NCBI GenBank assembly: GCA_031270075.1
Contig: JAISYG010000037.1
Coordinates: 1 to 54,990, forward strand
Length of the DNA stretch: 54,990 bases
Reading direction: 5' to 3'
Source: Dysgonamonadaceae bacterium
Lineage (GTDB): Bacteria > Bacteroidota > Bacteroidia > Bacteroidales > Azobacteroidaceae
Shown here: piece by piece, positions 51,882 through 54,990 of the stretch
Layout of the letters: the number at the start of each line of letters is the position of its first letter
How positions within the stretch are numbered: the stretch's first letter is position 1
Position numbers and translations under genes: made by a program
The notes under the pieces: generated by a model
Databases searched by the model: none
What the model saw: the letters and a program-made list of their open reading frames with translations, nothing else
Told to the model about the DNA's origin: nothing

Positions 51882-54146
51882 TTAGGGTTCGTCGCGGACA
51901 CACCTCACGGCAAAGCCGTTGTTCCGAAGGGAGGAGCCGGAGAACTCGTACGCCTCATAGGGGGACACGACCAGGGACCAAGCTCGACCACCACTGGCGG
52001 GGACCGACGACGACCAGTAGTGCCCTCTGAAGCCGGTTTCGTTGAGCTGACCATTAGAGTTGTAGCGGTACCCCGAAGCAGGGAAAAACAGCGATCGCTT
52101 TTTGTCCCAGTTGTAGAAGAGTCGTCCGATATAAGCGGCGTCTTTCGTCGTGATGCTGACGGCGGTGTTGTCAACCCCTCCGGAAGCTCCGTAAGCCGCG
52201 TGCGTGTGGCTGCGCCGGTCGAAGAACCCGTCGGCATAGAAACCCCATACCGAACCTATAACGGATCCTGTCTGGCCACTCTGCGGATCCTCCCACAGGC
52301 TCTGCCGCATCTCGCTGTCCGCGATGGCTCCGGCGGAGTTATTCCCGTTCGTGCTGCCGTCGTTCGGGCGGCGGAAATTGACAGGAGTGCCAGTGCTAAG
52401 CGGATAGTTTTGCGGACAGGTTTCATGCGTGGAAATCAGGCCATTCCAATAACCGGACGCGTTGGAAGTGCTCCAATAGGACGAAGTGATCGTCAGGGGG
52501 ATCACGGGATGGTAGGCGAACCCGGGATTCGCCGTGTTCGCCCACTGGAAAAACGCACCCGCCTGGGTGGGATAGGCCGTGAAAACGTTGTTCGTACCCA
52601 CTGTTATCTGGCTGTACTCATTGGAACCGAGGTCGGAAGCCGTCAGGTTGTACGGCGAGAACCTCACCGCCGATGTCCGCAGGTCGCCATCAATACCGTA
52701 AGTTTCCGTCGGGCTCCACACATAGTCCGGGTCTTCCCCTTGACGCAGGTACAGATTGAACGTCTTGGCGGGAGTGTTGCCGTAGGTTACCACCACGACG
52801 GCGTAACGCGCCGGATAGGCGTCGGTGGCCGCGTAGGGGAACTTCAACCCGATGCGGAACTTGATGGTGTCGCCGCTGGCCACCGTGCCGCCCACGCCCG
52901 TGGCGTTGCCCGCCACTTGGTAGAGGAGATCGTTATCTTCATCGTTCATGTCGGCGGGGGTTTCCGTGTCGATGCCCGGGTCGGCGGATCCGCCCGTGTC
53001 CAGCACGATGTCGCTCAACCCGTTCCAATGGGCGTCAGCCCACGCCACGATGGCAGACCAGTTGCCGTGGTTACCTTCATCCGTGCCCACAGGGATGCGT
53101 ATCAACCGCTCGCCTGTCCGCGAAGCCTTCCAGAACGCGCCAACGTAAGGGGTGGTACCCGATGGGTAGGTGCCGCCGCCGGTGGGAATCACCGGGATAG
53201 CTCCCTTGAACCGCACTGTCAGTCGGTAGGTCTTGCCCGGCTCGAAGGTCTTGTTGAAGGTTACCGAGGTACCCGTGTAAGTGATGCCCCCAGCCTCGAT
53301 GCTGGTGAAAGCAAGCACGTGGGTGGTCTGTGCACCGGTATACACGGTGGCCGAATTGGAAGTTACCGCCGTGGCGTTCGGGCTTGTCCACGTGAAAGGA
53401 TGCACGCCGTCGGAGGAGCCTGCGGTGAGGGCGCCGCCATTGAGGGCGAGTGAAGCCTTGTACTTGTTGCTCAACGTGGCTGAGCATGCCGTGATGGTTC
53501 CCGTGGTGTTGGCGGCGTTGTCCGCCACAACACGCACCAGCGAGAACTTGTGCGAGAAGGTCAGGTCGATGTCAAGTTCGGAACCTGCCACCCCAGAGGT
53601 GATCTCCGTCTCGGCATACAGCACGTCCTTGTCGGCCGAAAGGTCGGGAAGCGAAGCCGTGGACTTATTATCGGTTACAATGCCGGGAACGTCGTCAGCG
53701 GTCGTGCTGTTGTACGACACAGCCTTCACATAGTAATCCGTTTCATTCTCCACCCACACGACATCGGAACTGCTTCCCGCCTTCAGGATGCCGCTGGTGT
53801 AGTAGTCGCCATCGCCCGCGCCGCCCGTCTTTTTGTAGAGGTACACGCGGACGCAAGTGCCGGTTGCCATGTTCTGCACGCTACGCATCGATGACGAGGG
53901 CAGTTCCTCGATGGTGAGTTCCGTCAGGGTTTCGCCGTCGGAGTTGGTGGTATAGAACTTCTCCGTTTTCGGGGCGGCAAGCGCGCTACGCGTGTCGCTC
54001 TCCACCGGGTTGGAAATGCTTGCGAGCGAGAGGCGGAGTTTCACGCTGCCAACGCCCGTGCTGCTGTGTTCGTCCTCGCTGCATGAGGAGTGGACGAAAA
54101 TGGCCGCCAACAGAAGCGTGGCGAAAAAGGATATTTTTTGTTTCAT
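51882..54146 (-). CDS. GC-rich fimbrillin-like lipoprotein with FISUMP-type C-terminal domain
   Basis: The 754-aa protein has a lipoprotein signal (ending HSSC near residue 21), then a fimbrillin-like domain to about 310 with FSHKFSLVRV, a middle module of ~130 residues (WSAIVAWADAHWNG, KFRIGLKFPY) common in such proteins, and a FISUMP end with FFQWANTANPG, GHYWSSSVP and FAVRCVRDEP. Base composition is visibly GC-richer than its neighbours, which leaves a 567-codon antisense frame open. The ATG at 54146 is preferred over 54170. Its partner peptide gene is at 54201. It is likely acquired or under different selection. Confidence 0.8.
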   Translation of the reverse strand: MKQKISFFATLLLAAIFVHSSCSEDEHSSTGVGSVKLRLSLASISNPVESDTRSALAAPKTEKFYTTNSDGETLTELTIEELPSSSMRSVQNMATGTCVRVYLYKKTGGAGDGDYYTSGILKAGSSSDVVWVENETDYYVKAVSYNSTTADDVPGIVTDNKSTASLPDLSADKDVLYAETEITSGVAGSELDIDLTFSHKFSLVRVVADNAANTTGTITACSATLSNKYKASLALNGGALTAGSSDGVHPFTWTSPNATAVTSNSATVYTGAQTTHVLAFTSIEAGGITYTGTSVTFNKTFEPGKTYRLTVRFKGAIPVIPTGGGTYPSGTTPYVGAFWKASRTGERLIRIPVGTDEGNHGNWSAIVAWADAHWNGLSDIVLDTGGSADPGIDTETPADMNDEDNDLLYQVAGNATGVGGTVASGDTIKFRIGLKFPYAATDAYPARYAVVVVTYGNTPAKTFNLYLRQGEDPDYVWSPTETYGIDGDLRTSAVRFSPYNLTASDLGSNEYSQITVGTNNVFTAYPTQAGAFFQWANTANPGFAYHPVIPLTITSSYWSTSNASGYWNGLISTHETCPQNYPLSTGTPVNFRRPNDGSTNGNNSAGAIADSEMRQSLWEDPQSGQTGSVIGSVWGFYADGFFDRRSHTHAAYGASGGVDNTAVSITTKDAAYIGRLFYNWDKKRSLFFPASGYRYNSNGQLNETGFRGHYWSSSVPASGGRAWSLVVSPYEAYEFSGSSLRNNGFAVRCVRDEP

Positions 54147-54200
54147 TTTTGTTTTGTTTTTGATATGCATTATTAGAAACGGTTAGCCCTTAGCTAACGG

Positions 54201-54464
54201 CTAAATTATCAGAGTGATGTCGTCGCCCACGTTGGTGTTGACTTCGTCCTCCCAGTCCGTTACCTTCATGTTCGATGCGTCGTAAATCTTCGCGGAACCG
54301 CAGAGCGGCTCGATGTCCACACAGATTGTCGAGAAAGAGGGAGCCACATAAGGCTGTTTCTGTTCTTGCTTGCCGGCAGGCGCAACGCCTGCACCGGACA
54401 TTCCGCAAAGCGTTCCGCCTTCCTGCGGGAGGGCCTCCAGCTTCTTTTTTTGTAAATGGGGCAT
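54201..54464 (-). CDS. Small peptide gene paired with fimbrillin-like lipoprotein (87 aa)
   Basis: The 87-aa product has a longer N-terminus than its two relatives. After KQEQKQ it reads PYVAPSFSTICVDIEPLCG and ends with VTDWEDEVNTNVGDDITLII. The YVAP start, the acidic W-containing part and the hydrophobic end match the peptides at 17034 and 31810. A start at residue 22 (54401) would make it 66 aa, closer to them. It ends 54 bases before the lipoprotein ATG and contains two or three Cys, unlike the others. Confidence 0.6.
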   Translation of the reverse strand: MPHLQKKKLEALPQEGGTLCGMSGAGVAPAGKQEQKQPYVAPSFSTICVDIEPLCGSAKIYDASNMKVTDWEDEVNTNVGDDITLII

Positions 54465-54474
54465 CTTTATTCAA

Positions 54475-54753
54475 AAATTATATTAGACATTCATTCAATC
54501 ATTCAAAAGCATCTTCGCGAAGGATATGTGTTTGAACCGCAAAGGGCGCAAAGGGGCAATGAAAATTTCGCGTCATTGGCGTTCTTTTGTCCCGGAGGAG
54601 ACAACGATCAGACAACCGCACCGCCCCCCACTCACCGCACTGCCCCCACTCCCCTCTCCTTTGGAGAGGGGCCGGGGGTGAGGTACAGGGGGTGAGATAA
54701 CCGTACATTTTCATCGCATTCATCCTTGTATTAAACCTGTTTTTTTGTTGCCT
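54475..54753. other. Intergenic region with repeat remnants
   Basis: No gene is seen. 54525-54605 resembles the leader region 17236-17325 (CGCAAAG, GCGT-CATTGGC, GTTCT and CCCGGAG shared in order). A CCCCTCTCCTTTGGAGAGGGG inverted stretch lies at about 54652-54672. Short open frames here are repeat-derived. Confidence 0.5.
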
Positions 54754-54842
54754 AAAAAGGGGCGTCCCTTTTTCCTAAAAGGGGCGTTCCTTTTCTCCAA
54801 AAGGGGCGCCCCTTTTCCTCAATACGGGCGCCCCTTTTTCGG
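54754..54842. repeat. Four tandem 22-bp palindromic repeats
   Basis: Four units with a 22-base period (cores at 54759, 54781, 54803 and 54826) follow AAAAGGGGCGYYCCTTTT plus four bases; the third is the perfect palindrome AAAAGGGGCGCCCCTTTT, and the fourth is degenerate. A worn fifth core (AAGGGCG) may be at 54851. The period is not a multiple of three, so it is not coding. It lies just past the stop of the HU-type gene. Confidence 0.85.
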
Positions 54843-54873
54843 ACCGGAGAAAGGGCGTTCCACAGAAACCCTC

Positions 54874-54990
54874 CTACTGCTTTTCAAACTTCAGATTATT
54901 AAGCATTTCCTTCAAATCTACGCCCGGACGGAAAGTTACTTTCGTGGTCTTGATCAACGACGAAGTGTACTGTTCTTTCGTTACCGAGCC
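54874..54990 (-). CDS. HU-family DNA-binding protein, C-terminal part
   Basis: Only the last 38 codons are inside the window; the gene continues past the edge. The tail reads IKTTKVTFRPGVDLKEMLNN, close to the end of the Bacteroidales HU-related proteins (KVxFxPGxDLK). Likely a nucleoid protein that bends DNA. Stop TAG at 54874. The 22-bp palindrome array lies 30 bases downstream and could form its terminator. Confidence 0.7.
   Translation of the reverse strand, partial: GSVTKEQYTSSLIKTTKVTFRPGVDLKEMLNNLKFEKQ

Noticed and set aside
51750..53453. 567-codon plus-strand frame opposite the GC-rich lipoprotein
   Set aside because: It mirrors a real lipoprotein with signal peptide, lipobox and FISUMP end; long antisense frames are expected in GC-rich genes, and its protein has no recognisable motif.
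54754..54842. CRISPR array
   Set aside because: Units are adjacent 22-bp palindromes without distinct spacers and no cas genes are present.

Overview
The window looks like chromosomal DNA of a Bacteroidales bacterium, most like the Porphyromonadaceae, Tannerellaceae or Dysgonomonadaceae; I cannot name the genus. The grounds are a SusC/SusD pair, a type IX secretion (T9SS) sorting domain, fimbrillin-like lipoproteins, a DUF2723 membrane protein, a DUF2795 protein, and repeated promoters with the Bacteroidetes -7 box TAnnTTTG, often with TTTG about 19 bases upstream.

Layout. 1-160: a tRNA-Gln(CTG) with its own promoter and terminator, and a truncated fimbrillin-like lipoprotein running into that terminator. 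0.7-13.7 kb: a two-armed locus for an N-acetylglucosamine-containing glycan. The minus arm is SusC, SusD, a surface lipoprotein and a GH18 enzyme. The plus arm is a ROK kinase, MFS transporter, SIS-domain protein, creatininase-family hydrolase and GH9 enzyme. 13.8-19.6 kb: murB, a 650-aa fimbrillin-like lipoprotein with an upstream 57-aa peptide gene, then panB-nspC. 19.7-23.8 kb: a minus-strand operon of a T9SS cargo protein, a DUF4874/DUF4832 protein and an M16 peptidase. 23.9-30.1 kb: a DUF2723 membrane protein, polysaccharide deacetylase, methyltransferase, cobalamin adenosyltransferase, DUF2795 protein and MarR regulator. 30.5-33.6 kb: an operon of an OmpA-like protein, a 54-aa peptide and another fimbrillin-like lipoprotein. 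33.9-40.4 kb: sufC-sufD-sufS-rnhB (no sufB), a beta-barrel protein and a short PriA. 40.5-48.4 kb: a porin, a 55-aa ferredoxin, hexokinase, two envelope proteins and pckA. 48.5-51.6 kb: three overlapping surface-polysaccharide genes. 51.9-54.5 kb: a fourth, visibly GC-rich fimbrillin-like lipoprotein with its own small partner gene. 54.75-54.84 kb: an array of 22-bp palindromic repeats, followed by the 3' end of an HU-type gene.

The most interesting points are (1) a small-protein family that precedes each of the three full-length fimbrillin-like lipoproteins, sharing a YxxP start and an acidic W-containing tail, and (2) the two-armed amino-sugar locus. That locus has no visible NagA or NagB but does carry a creatininase-like hydrolase, a SIS protein and a ROK protein that has lost the usual zinc motif, so it may use a non-standard catabolic route. 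The rest is mostly ordinary housekeeping and envelope content.
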